Assembly (NCBI GenBank): GCA_016293365.1
Contig: JAEDEK010000007.1
Span: 1-30,556, forward strand
DNA length: 30,556 bases
From: Bulleidia sp.
GTDB taxonomy: Bacteria > Bacillota_I > Bacilli_A > Erysipelotrichales > Erysipelotrichaceae
Direction: 5' to 3'
A program made the translations under genes and the position numbers. How positions within the stretch are numbered: position 1 is the stretch's first letter; every line of letters begins with the position of its first letter. Below the pieces are notes generated by a model. The model was not told the DNA's origin. It saw only the letters and a list, made by a program, of their open reading frames with translations, and searched no databases. Below are positions 8,178 to 17,047 of this stretch, piece by piece.

Positions 8178-9218
8178 ATGAAAACAATATATGATCTGAA
8201 TCTGAAACAGCTGGAGGAAATGCTTGCCGGATATGGCCAGAAGCCGTATCGTGCAAAACAGCTGTTTACGTGGTTATACCGCAAAAGAGCGATGTCCTTT
8301 TCAGAAATGACGGATCTGCCGGCAGCATTAATTGAAAAGCTGAGTGCAGAATATGCCATCATGCCTGTCAAGGAACTGACAAGACAGGTATCAAAAGACG
8401 GTACCATCAAATTTCTGCTGCAGCTGATGGATGGAAGCAGTGTGGAAGCAGTGCTGATGCACTTCCACTTTGGAGACAGCCTGTGTGTGACTTCGCAGGT
8501 CGGCTGCAACATGGGATGTACATTCTGTGCATCTGGATTACTGAAAAAACAAAGAGATCTGAGTGCCGGTGAAATGGTCGGCGAAGTCATGTATGTTCAG
8601 AAGCAGCTGGATGAAATGGAAAGACGAGTAGACAATATCGTCATCATGGGAACGGGTGAACCGTTTGACAACTATGACAATGTCATCAATTTCTGCTCGA
8701 TTGTCAATTCCGATCTTGGTCTTGCGATCGGCGCAAGGCATATTACGATTTCCACTTGTGGAATCGTTCCGAAAATCCGTGAATTTGCACAGGGACACTA
8801 TCAGTACAACCTGGCAATCTCACTGCATGCTCCAAACAACGAGCTGCGTGAAAAGATCATGCCGATTGATCGGGCATATCCACTCGATATACTGATGGAA
8901 GCACTAAGGGATTACAGCGAAAACAATCATCGCAGACTGACATTTGAATATATTCTATTAAGCGGTGTCAATGATTCGGATGCCCATGCCATGCAGCTGG
9001 CGGATCTGATCCGTGGTATGAATGCCTATGTCAATCTGATTCCATACAATGAAGTGGATGAAAACGGATATCGCAGCGTCAATGAAAAGAAGGCACTTCA
9101 TTTCTATGATGTTCTGATGAAGCATGGTGTCAAAGCAACACTGCGTCAGAAACATGGAGATGATATTGATGCTGCATGCGGACAGCTGCGCGCAAAACAC
9201 GAAATGGGTAAGAAATGA
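8178..9218 (+). CDS. rlmN: Dual-specificity 23S rRNA/tRNA adenine-C2 methyltransferase RlmN
   Basis: A radical-SAM enzyme that makes 2-methyladenosine at A2503 of 23S rRNA and at A37 of some tRNAs. The N-terminal accessory domain ('LEEMLAGYGQKPYRAKQLFTWLY') is followed by the iron-sulfur motif C110-x3-C114-x2-C117 (CNMGCTFC). 'IVIMGTGEPFDNYDNV' and 'ISTCGIVPKI' are family blocks. The C-terminal cysteine at about 334 (AACGQL) is at the position of the second catalytic Cys that forms the methylated intermediate. 346 residues. The ribosome-binding site is weak. The stop overlaps stp by ATGA. Confidence 0.96.
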   Translation: MKTIYDLNLKQLEEMLAGYGQKPYRAKQLFTWLYRKRAMSFSEMTDLPAALIEKLSAEYAIMPVKELTRQVSKDGTIKFLLQLMDGSSVEAVLMHFHFGDSLCVTSQVGCNMGCTFCASGLLKKQRDLSAGEMVGEVMYVQKQLDEMERRVDNIVIMGTGEPFDNYDNVINFCSIVNSDLGLAIGARHITISTCGIVPKIREFAQGHYQYNLAISLHAPNNELREKIMPIDRAYPLDILMEALRDYSENNHRRLTFEYILLSGVNDSDAHAMQLADLIRGMNAYVNLIPYNEVDENGYRSVNEKKALHFYDVLMKHGVKATLRQKHGDDIDAACGQLRAKHEMGKK

Positions 9219-9967
9219 AGTACTACGGAATAACCGACCGCGGACTGGTCAGAAAAAACAATCAGGATTCCTACGTCATCGCCACCAACAAGGCCAATGA
9301 CGTTTTTGCGATTGTCGCAGACGGCATCGGCGGTAATTCCGGAGGGGATATTGCCAGTGCAATGACCGTATCTCTGTTTTCGCAGGCGTTTTCGGAAACA
9401 GAAGGATTCACCGATGGTCAGCAGGCTTCGCAGTGGATTAAACGGATGATCACCCATGTCAATTATGAAATCTACAGTTATGGGGCAGGCAGACCGGAGC
9501 TGAAGGGAATGGGTACCACCCTGACCGGTGTGATGATCACCTCGTTTGGAAAAGTTGTTGTCAATATCGGCGATTCCCGTACATATGCATGGTGGAAGGA
9601 TGGCAGGTTCAGACAGATCACAATGGATCATTCCCTTGTCAATGACATGATCATGCATGGTGAACTGACACCGGAAGAAGCAAAAAACTCGCCACGCAAA
9701 AATGTTCTGACCAATGCATTGGGTGTATGGCCTACTGTCAGAGGAGATATTCATGTCCATCAGGAACAGATGGATGGTCTGCTGCTGTGTTCAGATGGTC
9801 TGCATGGATATGTTGAGGAAGAGAAAATCCGCTCCATTCTGATGAATCCGGATATGGATCCATCCTTACGTGCCAGAAATCTGATGAAGTCTGCCCTGGA
9901 AGCTGGCGGCTACGATAATGTCACAATCATTCTGATTGACCTTGAGGAGGAACGCAATGGCATCTGA
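9215..9967 (+). CDS. stp: PP2C-type Ser/Thr phosphatase, partner of PrkC
   Basis: Removes phosphate from targets of the neighbouring PrkC kinase and from the kinase itself. The 250-residue PPM/PP2C domain keeps all metal-binding blocks: 'RGLVRKNNQDSYV', 'VADGIGGNSGGDIAS', 'VVNIGDSRTYAW', 'LLCSDGLHGYV' and 'GGYDNVTIILI'. These aspartates bind two or three Mn or Mg ions in the family. It overlaps rlmN by ATGA and prkC by 11 bases, so phosphatase and kinase are made from one message in a coupled way. Also known as PrpC. Confidence 0.95.
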   Translation: MKYYGITDRGLVRKNNQDSYVIATNKANDVFAIVADGIGGNSGGDIASAMTVSLFSQAFSETEGFTDGQQASQWIKRMITHVNYEIYSYGAGRPELKGMGTTLTGVMITSFGKVVVNIGDSRTYAWWKDGRFRQITMDHSLVNDMIMHGELTPEEAKNSPRKNVLTNALGVWPTVRGDIHVHQEQMDGLLLCSDGLHGYVEEEKIRSILMNPDMDPSLRARNLMKSALEAGGYDNVTIILIDLEEERNGI

Positions 9968-11684
9968 TAACATGATTGCAGGCCGTTACGAGGTCGTTTC
10001 CCATATCGGACAGGGCGGTATGGCGGATGTGTTCCTTGCGGTTGATACCATCCTCAACAGGCAGGTAGCCATTAAGATTCTCCGAGAAGATCTGTCTACT
10101 GATACCGTATCGATTCTGCGCTTTGAAAGAGAGGCACAGGCTGCTGCATCACTGGCGCATCCGAATATTGTAGAAATCTATGATGTTGGTGAATATAAGG
10201 ATCACCATTACATCGTCATGGAATATGTTGCCGGAAAAACCCTCAAACAGGTTATCCGTTCCCGTGGTCCGCTTGTCAATGAAGAGGCAGTGGATATCAT
10301 GAAACAGCTGTGTTCTGCAGTGGCGGAAGCGCACAGCAGAGGCATCATCCATCGTGACATCAAACCGCAGAATGTCATTGTCAAGGCGGATGGATCTTTG
10401 AAAATACTGGATTTCGGTATTGCGACTGCTTTAGGCAGCGCTCAATTGACACAGGCAAACAATGTCATGGGATCGGTGCATTATCTGGCACCTGAACTTG
10501 CCAAAGGGGAACCGGCATCCTTTCAGTCGGATATATATGCCCTTGGTATCGTTCTTTATGAAATGCTGAGCGGGGATGTACCGTTCAAAGCGGATCAGGC
10601 TGTACAGGTTGCATTAAAACATATGCGTGAGCCGATGCCTTCGGTCCGTGCCATCAATTCGACGGTTCCGCAGTCACTGGAAAACATCATCACCCGTTCC
10701 ACTGCAAAAGATCCATCTTTGCGCTATGGGAATGCAGAGGAAATGCTTGCGGATGTATCCACATGTCTGCGCAGTGAACGTATGAATGAAAGAAGACTGC
10801 TCATCCGTGAAACTCCGGTAAAAAAAGGTACACCGGAAGCAAGAGCAGTGCCCCCTAAAACAGAAAAAAAGAAGGAAGCTGCCGTTTCGTCAACCAAAGC
10901 ACGTGCGGAAATGGAAAGGGAAAGCAGAAAACGCAGGACACTTGTGATACTGATCGGCGTGCTGTGTGCCCTGGTTATCATCGGTACGCTTTCTGCCCTT
11001 GCCTTTACAGGTGTGATTTCCTTTGGAAAACAGTACCATGTGCCCCAGATTGTAGGTCTTTCCTTCAATGAAGCAATGGAAGAGCTGGAAAAGGAAACAT
11101 TGAGTGTTGATGAAGAAAAGATCCGCTATGAACTGACAGTGGATCAGGCTGCAGGTACGATCATCGATGTTTCACCTAAGGAAGGTGAAAAGGTGGATAA
11201 GGACAGTCGTGTGGAAGTGGTTGTATCCAGTGGAATCGGCGTGAAGGCAAAGGATTATACAGGAAGAAACATCAATGAAGTCATCGACGAGATCTCAAAG
11301 GAATACCCAAACCTGAAGATCGAACTACAGGAAACATCCAGTCCGATCACAGCAGGAACGATTCTTTCCCAGCAGATATTGAATGCAGGGGATCTGTTTG
11401 ATCCGACCAGGGTCAATACGGTTTCCTTTACGTACAGTGCCTATCCGACGGTAACCATTCCGGATGATATCATCGGTAAGACAATCACAGATGCAGTCAG
11501 AGAACTGGAAGAGATGGGACTGAAAGTTTATACCTCCAACCGTTCTTTACCGAAAGATATCGATGAAATGTCACCGGATGAACAGGCTTCCATCTCTTTT
11601 GGAACCGTAATTGACTGTTCACCAGCTTCTGGAACTTCCTATACACAGTCAACTGATAACTACATAACACTGTACTATTACTGA
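9957..11684 (+). CDS. prkC: PASTA-domain Ser/Thr protein kinase PrkC (Stk1)
   Basis: Membrane kinase that senses muropeptides or lipid II through outer PASTA repeats and phosphorylates division, wall and translation proteins. Residues 1-about 270 are a Hanks kinase: glycine loop GQGGMADV, Lys40 (VAIKIL), catalytic HRDIKPQN with Asp134, DFG at 152-154, activation loop rich in Ser/Thr, then APE. A basic linker is followed by one membrane helix at about 327-353. Three PASTA repeats then follow (about 360-427, 428-497, 495-575). I place the start at ATG 9957 because GGAGG lies seven bases upstream; a TTG at 9936 extends the frame by seven residues without support. The upstream partner is stp. The downstream gene rsgA encodes a GTPase that is a PrkC substrate in Bacillus. 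Confidence 0.95.
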   Translation: MASDNMIAGRYEVVSHIGQGGMADVFLAVDTILNRQVAIKILREDLSTDTVSILRFEREAQAAASLAHPNIVEIYDVGEYKDHHYIVMEYVAGKTLKQVIRSRGPLVNEEAVDIMKQLCSAVAEAHSRGIIHRDIKPQNVIVKADGSLKILDFGIATALGSAQLTQANNVMGSVHYLAPELAKGEPASFQSDIYALGIVLYEMLSGDVPFKADQAVQVALKHMREPMPSVRAINSTVPQSLENIITRSTAKDPSLRYGNAEEMLADVSTCLRSERMNERRLLIRETPVKKGTPEARAVPPKTEKKKEAAVSSTKARAEMERESRKRRTLVILIGVLCALVIIGTLSALAFTGVISFGKQYHVPQIVGLSFNEAMEELEKETLSVDEEKIRYELTVDQAAGTIIDVSPKEGEKVDKDSRVEVVVSSGIGVKAKDYTGRNINEVIDEISKEYPNLKIELQETSSPITAGTILSQQILNAGDLFDPTRVNTVSFTYSAYPTVTIPDDIIGKTITDAVRELEEMGLKVYTSNRSLPKDIDEMSPDEQASISFGTVIDCSPASGTSYTQSTDNYITLYYY

Positions 11685-11689
11685 GAAAC

Positions 11690-12553
11690 ATGAAAGCTAG
11701 AATTATCCGAATTATATCAAAGGAATATACAATTCTGTCTGAAGATGGACAGAAGCATACGGCTGTACTGTCCGGAAAGATCCGCAGACAGGTCATACCG
11801 GCAGCCGGTGATCTTGTGGAGGCACAGGAAACCGCAGGACAGATGGTCATTGTGAAGATTCTTCCCAGAAAGAATCATCTCATCCGTCCGTTTGTCGCAA
11901 ATGTCGATCAGGCTCTGATCGTCATGAGTGTCATGGATCCTGATTTTTCCGTGACACTGATTGACCGTCTGACGATTTTGATTGAAAAAGCCGGTATCAC
12001 GCCGGTTCTTGTTGTGACAAAATGTGACAGGGGTATCCCTGAAGAAACGGAAAAACAGATTCAGGAATATGAAAACGGACCACTGCAGGTGATCCGTACC
12101 GGTAAAGGAGAGCTCAACAGTGCTCTTCGTCCTATGCTGGACGGAAAGGTTTCTGTTCTGACAGGTCAGTCGGGTGCTGGAAAAAGTACACTGATCAATG
12201 AACTGGAACCATCGTTCCACCTGGCTACTCAGGAAATCTCAAAGGCTCTTGGCAGAGGCCGTCATACGACACGCCATAATGAGCTTCATCAGGTATGCGG
12301 TGGACTGGTAGCTGATACACCAGGATTCAGTTCGCTGGATTTCAGCAGTATGGAAGCGGATGAAGTCGGTGCGTGCATACCGGATTTTGCACCATATCTT
12401 GGACAGTGCAGATTCAATGACTGCATCCATCAGAATGAACCGGGATGTGCCGTCAAACAGGCGGTTGAGGAAGGAAAAGTCCCGCTGCGCAGATATCACA
12501 GTTACCTGGCAGTACTTGCCATGATTCAGGAAAGAAGGAAGAAATATTTATGA
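11690..12553 (+). CDS. rsgA: Small ribosomal subunit assembly GTPase RsgA
   Basis: Circularly permuted GTPase that checks late 30S maturation. An N-terminal OB-fold (1-about 70) precedes the permuted motif order: TKCD (G4) at 110-113, then GQSGAGKS (G1) at 159-166, then DTPGF (G3). The C-terminal zinc finger shows 'CIPDFAPYLGQCRFNDCIH' and 'EPGCAV', matching the family Cys/His set. 287 residues, typical length. It starts six bases after prkC with only a weak ribosome-binding site, so it probably depends on upstream translation. The stop overlaps rpe by ATGA. Confidence 0.95.
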   Translation: MKARIIRIISKEYTILSEDGQKHTAVLSGKIRRQVIPAAGDLVEAQETAGQMVIVKILPRKNHLIRPFVANVDQALIVMSVMDPDFSVTLIDRLTILIEKAGITPVLVVTKCDRGIPEETEKQIQEYENGPLQVIRTGKGELNSALRPMLDGKVSVLTGQSGAGKSTLINELEPSFHLATQEISKALGRGRHTTRHNELHQVCGGLVADTPGFSSLDFSSMEADEVGACIPDFAPYLGQCRFNDCIHQNEPGCAVKQAVEEGKVPLRRYHSYLAVLAMIQERRKKYL

Positions 12554-13197
12554 GCGTTATCATCGCACCAAGTGTTTTATCTCTTGACTATTCAGATACA
12601 GCTTCACAGCTGAAGGAACTCAATGCATCGGGGGCTGAATGGATGCACTACGACGTCATGGATGGTTGTTTTGTTCCAAACATTTCATTCGGTCCGGATA
12701 TCCTGAAGGCATTCTGCAGAGCATCTGACTTATATAAGGATGTTCATCTGATGGTACAGGATCCATCCTATTATGCAGATGTATTCATGAAGGCAGGTGC
12801 GGATCTGATCACATTCCATTATGAGGCACTTGAGCCTCAGAAGATCCTTCCGCTTGTGCAGAAGATTCATGACAACGGGAAAAAAGCAGGGATTTCCATT
12901 AAACCAGGTACATCCACAGAAGTGCTGAAGCCGTATCTGAATGACTTTGATCTGTTTCTGATCATGTCCGTAGAACCTGGTTTTGGTGGACAGTCCTTCC
13001 ATATGGAAGCGACAGAAAAGATCGCACAGCTTCGAAAAATGATTCAGGAAGCAGGAAGCACAGCTTTGATTGAAGTAGATGGCGGTATCAATCAGGAAAC
13101 AGCTGCCTTATGCAGACAGGCAGGTGTGGATGTACTTGTTGCGGGATCATACGTGTTTAAAAGGGATATCCACAAGGCAGTGGAGAGTCTGAGATGA
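12550..13197 (+). CDS. rpe: Ribulose-phosphate 3-epimerase
   Basis: Interconverts ribulose-5-phosphate and xylulose-5-phosphate in the pentose phosphate pathway. 215 residues, one TIM barrel. Visible signatures: 'IAPSVLSLDYS' with the first-strand Ser, 'MHYDVMDGCFVPNISFGP' with metal-binding His and Asp, 'DVHLMVQDP', 'MSVEPGFGGQSF' (phosphate loop) and 'IEVDGGINQETA'. It is held between rsgA and thiN by 4-base ATGA overlaps on both sides. The position between rsgA and thiN is the standard Firmicutes order. Confidence 0.96.
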   Translation: MSVIIAPSVLSLDYSDTASQLKELNASGAEWMHYDVMDGCFVPNISFGPDILKAFCRASDLYKDVHLMVQDPSYYADVFMKAGADLITFHYEALEPQKILPLVQKIHDNGKKAGISIKPGTSTEVLKPYLNDFDLFLIMSVEPGFGGQSFHMEATEKIAQLRKMIQEAGSTALIEVDGGINQETAALCRQAGVDVLVAGSYVFKRDIHKAVESLR

Positions 13198-13811
13198 AAG
13201 TCATCATTGCCTGCAAGCTGACCGATGGGATTACACCGGAAGACTGTGATTATATCGGTGTGGACAAAGGCGCTCTTTTTCTTGCCAGACAGGGCATTCA
13301 TATGGTATGTGCCATCGGCGATTTTGATTCCGTTGAGCAGGAGGATCTGAAGCTGATTCACCAGTTCAGCAGAGAAGTCGTATGTCTGAATCCGATCAAG
13401 GATGATACGGATGCGCAGGCAGCCATTGAAAAAGCTGACAGCCTTGGCTATCAGCAGATGGAGATCCTTGGTGCAACGGGTGGAAGAATTGATCATGAAC
13501 TGATCAATCTTCGCCTGACCATGCAGTATCCAGGCAGAGTCATTCTCAAAGATGACAGGAATCTGATCATGGCATATCCTGCCGGTACGCATCACGTCAA
13601 AGCTGGTGACTATCCATATTTTTCCTTCTTCACACAAAGTGAAGATGTGCTGACACTCCATGGTTTTGCCTATCCCCTGGAAAGAAGAAGGATCACCTGT
13701 TACGACCTGTACACGGTTTCCAACCAGCTGATCGGGGAAACAGGTACATTCATCAATGAAAAAAATCCCGTACTTCTGATTCGAAGCCGGGATGAAAAAA
13801 AAGATTCTTAG
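13194..13811 (+). CDS. thiN: Thiamine pyrophosphokinase
   Basis: Transfers diphosphate from ATP to thiamine to give thiamine diphosphate. 205 residues with the family blocks 'YIGVDKGALFLARQGI', 'AIGDFDSVEQEDL' (acidic Mg/ATP site), 'KDDTDAQAAIEKA' and 'ILGATGGRIDHELINL'. It is the last gene of the operon starting at priA. Its TAG stop lies in the loop of the bidirectional terminator. The sporulation gene spoVM, which follows thiN in Bacillus, is not present: only the terminator separates thiN from rpmB. Confidence 0.94.
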   Translation: MKVIIACKLTDGITPEDCDYIGVDKGALFLARQGIHMVCAIGDFDSVEQEDLKLIHQFSREVVCLNPIKDDTDAQAAIEKADSLGYQQMEILGATGGRIDHELINLRLTMQYPGRVILKDDRNLIMAYPAGTHHVKAGDYPYFSFFTQSEDVLTLHGFAYPLERRRITCYDLYTVSNQLIGETGTFINEKNPVLLIRSRDEKKDS

Positions 13812-13828
13812 GAATCTTCTTTTTTTAT
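13797..13828. terminator. Bidirectional terminator between thiN and rpmB
   Basis: AAGATTC (13801-13807) pairs with GAATCTT (13812-13818), flanked by a run of A on the left and a run of T on the right, so it works on both strands. The thiN stop (13809-13811) is in the loop, and the rpmB stop (13825-13827) lies in the T run. Confidence 0.85.
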
Positions 13829-14028
13829 GCCTTGACTGCCTTGGCGCTCTTGGACTTGAGTGTCTTTAATGCACGGGCAGAAATACGAACTGTCTGTGGC
13901 TTTCCATCGACAACCATATGTACTTTCTGCAGATTAACATTCCACTTTCTTCTTGTAGCACGTAAAGAATGAGAACGCTTATTTCCGCTCAACGCCTTCT
14001 TACCGGATACGGCACAAACTCTTGACAT
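13825..14028 (-). CDS. rpmB: 50S ribosomal protein L28
   Basis: A small basic protein of the large ribosomal subunit. 67 residues from ATG 14028, with the L28 pattern '[30 protein letters not shown]' seen in pieces along residues 4-33 and '[12 protein letters not shown]' near the end. The open frame runs 18 codons further upstream, but GGAGG seven bases before 14028 and the family N-terminus ([10 protein letters not shown]) fix the start. Only one Cys (position 5) is present, so it is the zinc-free form. It has its own strong promoter and ends at the shared bidirectional terminator. Confidence 0.95.
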   Translation of the reverse strand: MSRVCAVSGKKALSGNKRSHSLRATRRKWNVNLQKVHMVVDGKPQTVRISARALKTLKSKSAKAVKA

Positions 14029-14060
14029 ACCATAACCTCCTTCGCTCATAATGCCTAGAA

Positions 14061-14089
14061 AATATACCATAGAGTGATTCATATTGCAA
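14061..14089 (-). promoter_or_regulatory. Promoter of rpmB
   Basis: On the minus strand TTGCAA (14089-14084), a 17-base spacer, and TATATT (14066-14061), with TGG directly before the -10 (extended -10). The leader to the rpmB start is about 25 bases. Confidence 0.8.
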
Positions 14090-14131
14090 CAGTTAAATCT
14101 GTGGTTTTTTTAGGCGGGACAATATGGAATT

Positions 14132-14161
14132 TTGTTTGGAAACAGGCGGTTCTGTGATAAA
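14132..14161 (+). promoter_or_regulatory. Probable promoter of ftsA-ftsZ
   Basis: TTGTTT (14132-14137) and GATAAA (14156-14161) with an 18-base spacer; TGT precedes the -10 as an extended element. AAAGGAG follows before the ftsA ATG. The -10 is imperfect. Confidence 0.5.
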
Positions 14162-14190
14162 CTAGGTGATGTGTACAGAAAGGAGACTTC

Positions 14191-15459
14191 ATGAGCGATA
14201 AACAGATTTTCGCGGCATTGGAAGTAGCCGACCATGAGGTACGCCTGATTGTCGGAGAATTCTTCAATACCAGATTCAATGTAATCAAAGTGGAAAGAAT
14301 CCCATGTTTCGGGCTTTCCTATAATAAAGTAACGGATCCGGAAGCCATCAGCAAGGCGATCCGTACAGCAGCAGACAATGTGTCCCGTATGCTCGGGGCA
14401 GACATCCGTAAGGTCATCCTGGCGATGCCTTCCTACAGAATGAAACGCTATTCCGTCAAGTCCACCGTACAGATCGAAGGAATTGACGGTGTCGTAACGA
14501 TTCAGGATGTCAGAAATGCCATAACAAAAGCAGAGCAGATGAAGATCAGCAAGGATTATGCCCTGATCCAGACTGTCTGTGTCAGATATTCCGTAAATGG
14601 AATTGCGACAAGAAGAATTCCGATTGGAGAAAGATGCTCCAGTATGGAAGTGGATATCGACCTGTTATGTGCTGACCGTAAGATGAGTTATGATCTTGTC
14701 ATGGCGGTTGAAAAATCAGGCATCAGTGTTCTGGATATCTTCCCGGATGTATATGCCTGTGCAAAGGAGGCGGCATTATTTGAACGTGCTGTCAACCAGC
14801 AGGTGCTTCTGTTCAAGATGGAAAGAGAAACAACCACATTGACACTTCTGAAAAAGGGCAGAATCAATACATCTCTGATCAGTCCATTCGGTATCGGTTC
14901 CATCGTTGCTCCGGTTGTGGAAAAATACGGTATCCCTGCAGAAACAGCAGTGGATCTGCTGAAATACAGCTGCCGTCTGGATAAGGAAAAGTTCTCAAAG
15001 AATCCGATTCATATCTGGGCAGATGGAAATCAGACCCGTACAATCAATGAACAGCAGCTGTATGACTGTGTCAAAGACAACATCACTCAGTGGCTGGAAG
15101 CAATCGAAAAAACATGTAAACCGATCTTGCAAGGCACGCCAACAGCTGTTATGATTACAGGCGAAGGTGGCGAAATGCTCGGTTTTGCACAGCTTTTGGG
15201 TAGCAGACTGGGTGTTGAATGTCAAAGTTATATTCCGGAAACACTCGGTGCCCGCAATGCAGGACTGACGTCCTGTCTTGGACTCTTCTATGCATATCAG
15301 GATAAACTCCCGATCAGCGGATACATTGACGACAGTCTGGATATGGATGCTTTTGTCAAGGCAGTCAGCTATCGTGCAAAACGTAAGAGTGATTCCGATA
15401 CAAAGGAAGATACTCTGACAAGTAAATTAAAAGGACTCTTCTTAGAGGGAAAGATGTAA
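14191..15459 (+). CDS. ftsA: FtsA-like division protein with degenerate nucleotide motifs
   Basis: FtsA tethers FtsZ filaments to the membrane and recruits the divisome. The 422-residue length, position directly before ftsZ, the '[23 protein letters not shown]' region (SHS2/1C-like), and a C-terminal amphipathic helix ([13 protein letters not shown]) for membrane binding support the call. Odd: the ATP site is poorly kept. Phosphate-1, usually DIGT, is EVAD (11-14); phosphate-2, usually DxGGGTT, reads KMERETT (209-215); the adenosine loop is ITGEGG (322-327). It may not hydrolyse ATP, or it may bind nucleotide differently. The neighbour and general fold make FtsA the best call, but a distinct actin-family paralogue cannot be excluded. 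The start has AAAGGAG six bases upstream. Confidence 0.85.
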   Translation: MSDKQIFAALEVADHEVRLIVGEFFNTRFNVIKVERIPCFGLSYNKVTDPEAISKAIRTAADNVSRMLGADIRKVILAMPSYRMKRYSVKSTVQIEGIDGVVTIQDVRNAITKAEQMKISKDYALIQTVCVRYSVNGIATRRIPIGERCSSMEVDIDLLCADRKMSYDLVMAVEKSGISVLDIFPDVYACAKEAALFERAVNQQVLLFKMERETTTLTLLKKGRINTSLISPFGIGSIVAPVVEKYGIPAETAVDLLKYSCRLDKEKFSKNPIHIWADGNQTRTINEQQLYDCVKDNITQWLEAIEKTCKPILQGTPTAVMITGEGGEMLGFAQLLGSRLGVECQSYIPETLGARNAGLTSCLGLFYAYQDKLPISGYIDDSLDMDAFVKAVSYRAKRKSDSDTKEDTLTSKLKGLFLEGKM

Positions 15460-15472
15460 CAGAGGTAAGAAA

Positions 15473-16585
15473 ATGGCAGATTTAGAATATAACCAGATTG
15501 CGAAAATTAAGGTTGTCGGTATTGGTGGTGCCGGTTCCAACGCAGTAAACCGCATGGTTCAGGAAGGTGTACAGGGTGTAGAATTCTACGTTGCAAACAC
15601 TGACCTTCAGGCACTCGATATTTCTCCTGTAGCCAACAAGATTCAGCTTGGCAAGGAAGGCCTTGGTGCAGGCGGCAATCCTGATAATGGACGTAAGGCA
15701 GCTGTTGAAAGCGAAGATGAAATCCGTAAGGCAATGGAAGGTGCAGACATGGTCTTCTTAACAGCCGGTATGGGTGGTGGAACAGGTACAGGTGCTGCTC
15801 CATTATTTGCGAAAATTGCAAAGGAACTCGGATGTCTGACAGTCGGTATCGTAACAAAGCCTTTCTCCTTTGAAGGAAGAAAGAGAATGGTACAGGCTGA
15901 AAACGGTCTGGAACAGCTGAAAGAATATGTTGACTCTCTGATCATCATTTCCAACAACAAGGTTCTGGAGGTCATCGGTCATATTCCATTCGAAGATGCA
16001 TTCAAGGAAGCAGACAACATTCTGCGTCAGGGTGTACAGACAATCACTGACCTGATTGCATGTCCGGCAATGATCAACCTCGACTTTGCGGATATCAAGT
16101 CCGTCATGGAAGGTCAGGGTTCCGCACTGTTCGGTATCGGTATGGCTGATGGTGATAATAAGGCACAGGAAGCTGCACAGCGTGCAATTCAGTCTCCACT
16201 GCTGGAAGCTCAGATTGCCGGTGCAAAGAGTGCAATCATCAACGTCACAGGTGGTTCTACAATGTCCGCATATGACGCAAGTGAAGCTGTTGATACAATC
16301 CGTGAAGCTGCAGGTAATGACATCGATATCATCTTCGGTGTTGCGATCAATGATAAGATCGGTGATTCCATCATCGTATCAGTCATTGCTACTGGATTCG
16401 ATCTTCCAGCTTATGAAGCCATCGGCAACGATGGTCCTGCTTCTGCAAAGAGCCCTGTTTCTTCTGCTGAAACAGCAGCGCCATCTGCAGGAGTTGTCAT
16501 GGAAGAAGACGATGACGTTGCTTTTGGAGAAGGCGACGACAATGATGACGACGGTGTCATCCCAGGCTTCTTCAGAAGAGGTTAA
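15473..16585 (+). CDS. ftsZ: Cell division GTPase FtsZ
   Basis: Tubulin-like GTPase that forms the Z ring. 370 residues. The tubulin signature GGGTGTG is at 101-107, followed by AAP; '[14 protein letters not shown]' near the N-terminus and '[11 protein letters not shown]' with the T7-loop acidic residue are also visible. The C-terminal linker is short and strongly acidic (EEDDDVAF...DDNDDDG). It ends in a recognisable C-terminal peptide, VIPGFFRRG, that binds FtsA or other anchors. It starts 13 bases after ftsA, behind AGAGGTAAG. The ftsA-ftsZ pair stands apart from murein-synthesis genes, unlike the usual dcw cluster. Confidence 0.98.
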   Translation: MADLEYNQIAKIKVVGIGGAGSNAVNRMVQEGVQGVEFYVANTDLQALDISPVANKIQLGKEGLGAGGNPDNGRKAAVESEDEIRKAMEGADMVFLTAGMGGGTGTGAAPLFAKIAKELGCLTVGIVTKPFSFEGRKRMVQAENGLEQLKEYVDSLIIISNNKVLEVIGHIPFEDAFKEADNILRQGVQTITDLIACPAMINLDFADIKSVMEGQGSALFGIGMADGDNKAQEAAQRAIQSPLLEAQIAGAKSAIINVTGGSTMSAYDASEAVDTIREAAGNDIDIIFGVAINDKIGDSIIVSVIATGFDLPAYEAIGNDGPASAKSPVSSAETAAPSAGVVMEEDDDVAFGEGDDNDDDGVIPGFFRRG

Positions 16586-16593
16586 TCAACTAC

Positions 16594-16616
16594 AGGCCAT
16601 CTCAGGGTGGCCTTTT
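16594..16616 (+). terminator. Weak terminator or attenuator after ftsZ
   Basis: AGGCCA (16594-16599) and TGGCCT (16608-16613) pair, followed by only four T. It may let part of the ftsZ transcripts continue into the next two genes, which show no clear promoter of their own. Confidence 0.5.
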
Positions 16617-16630
16617 CACATGGAGGAAAG

Positions 16631-17047
16631 ATGAATAGAGAAGACTATGCAGTTTCTTTGAGAAACAGGGGCTATAACTGTGCACAGGCAGTCATCTGTG
16701 CGTTCGCGGATCAGTGTGATCTGAGTGAAGAACAGCTGTTTGCGGTAAGTGAGTGTTTTGGAAGCGGCCTTGGCTGTACGGAAGGAACATGTGGTGCATT
16801 GACGGCAGCATGCATGCTGGCAGGACTTACGACAAGTTCCAGACATCTGGATCATCCGGATTCCAAGGCACGTACCTACATGACAGAGCGGAATGTGATC
16901 CATGATTTCAAACAACAGGCAGGAGCACTTGTATGCCGTGACATCAAAGGACTCGATACAGGAAAGGTGCTGTGTGAATGTGAGGAATGTGTCCGTATTG
17001 CGGTAAGACTTGCAGAACAGTACCTGTTTGCACAAGGGGTGGAATGA
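16631..17047 (+). CDS. C_GCAxxG_C_C family protein
   Basis: A 138-residue cysteine-rich protein of the C_GCAxxG_C_C family, often thought to be redox or metal related; its function is not settled. Key residues: Cys17 (NCAQAV), Cys49 and the core TCGALTAA with Cys54, Cys102 (VCRDIKG), and Cys115/117/120 (CECEEC). The frame opens earlier at 16607, but GGAGG five bases upstream of ATG 16631 decides the start. No signal peptide is seen, so it is cytosolic. It overlaps the HD-domain gene by ATGA, so the two are co-translated and may act together. Confidence 0.8.
   Translation: MNREDYAVSLRNRGYNCAQAVICAFADQCDLSEEQLFAVSECFGSGLGCTEGTCGALTAACMLAGLTTSSRHLDHPDSKARTYMTERNVIHDFKQQAGALVCRDIKGLDTGKVLCECEECVRIAVRLAEQYLFAQGVE

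Noticed and set aside
16086..16634. A 182-codon + frame inside and past the end of ftsZ.
   Set aside because: Out-of-frame shadow of ftsZ, with Ser/Leu/Gln-rich low-complexity composition and no ribosome-binding site.
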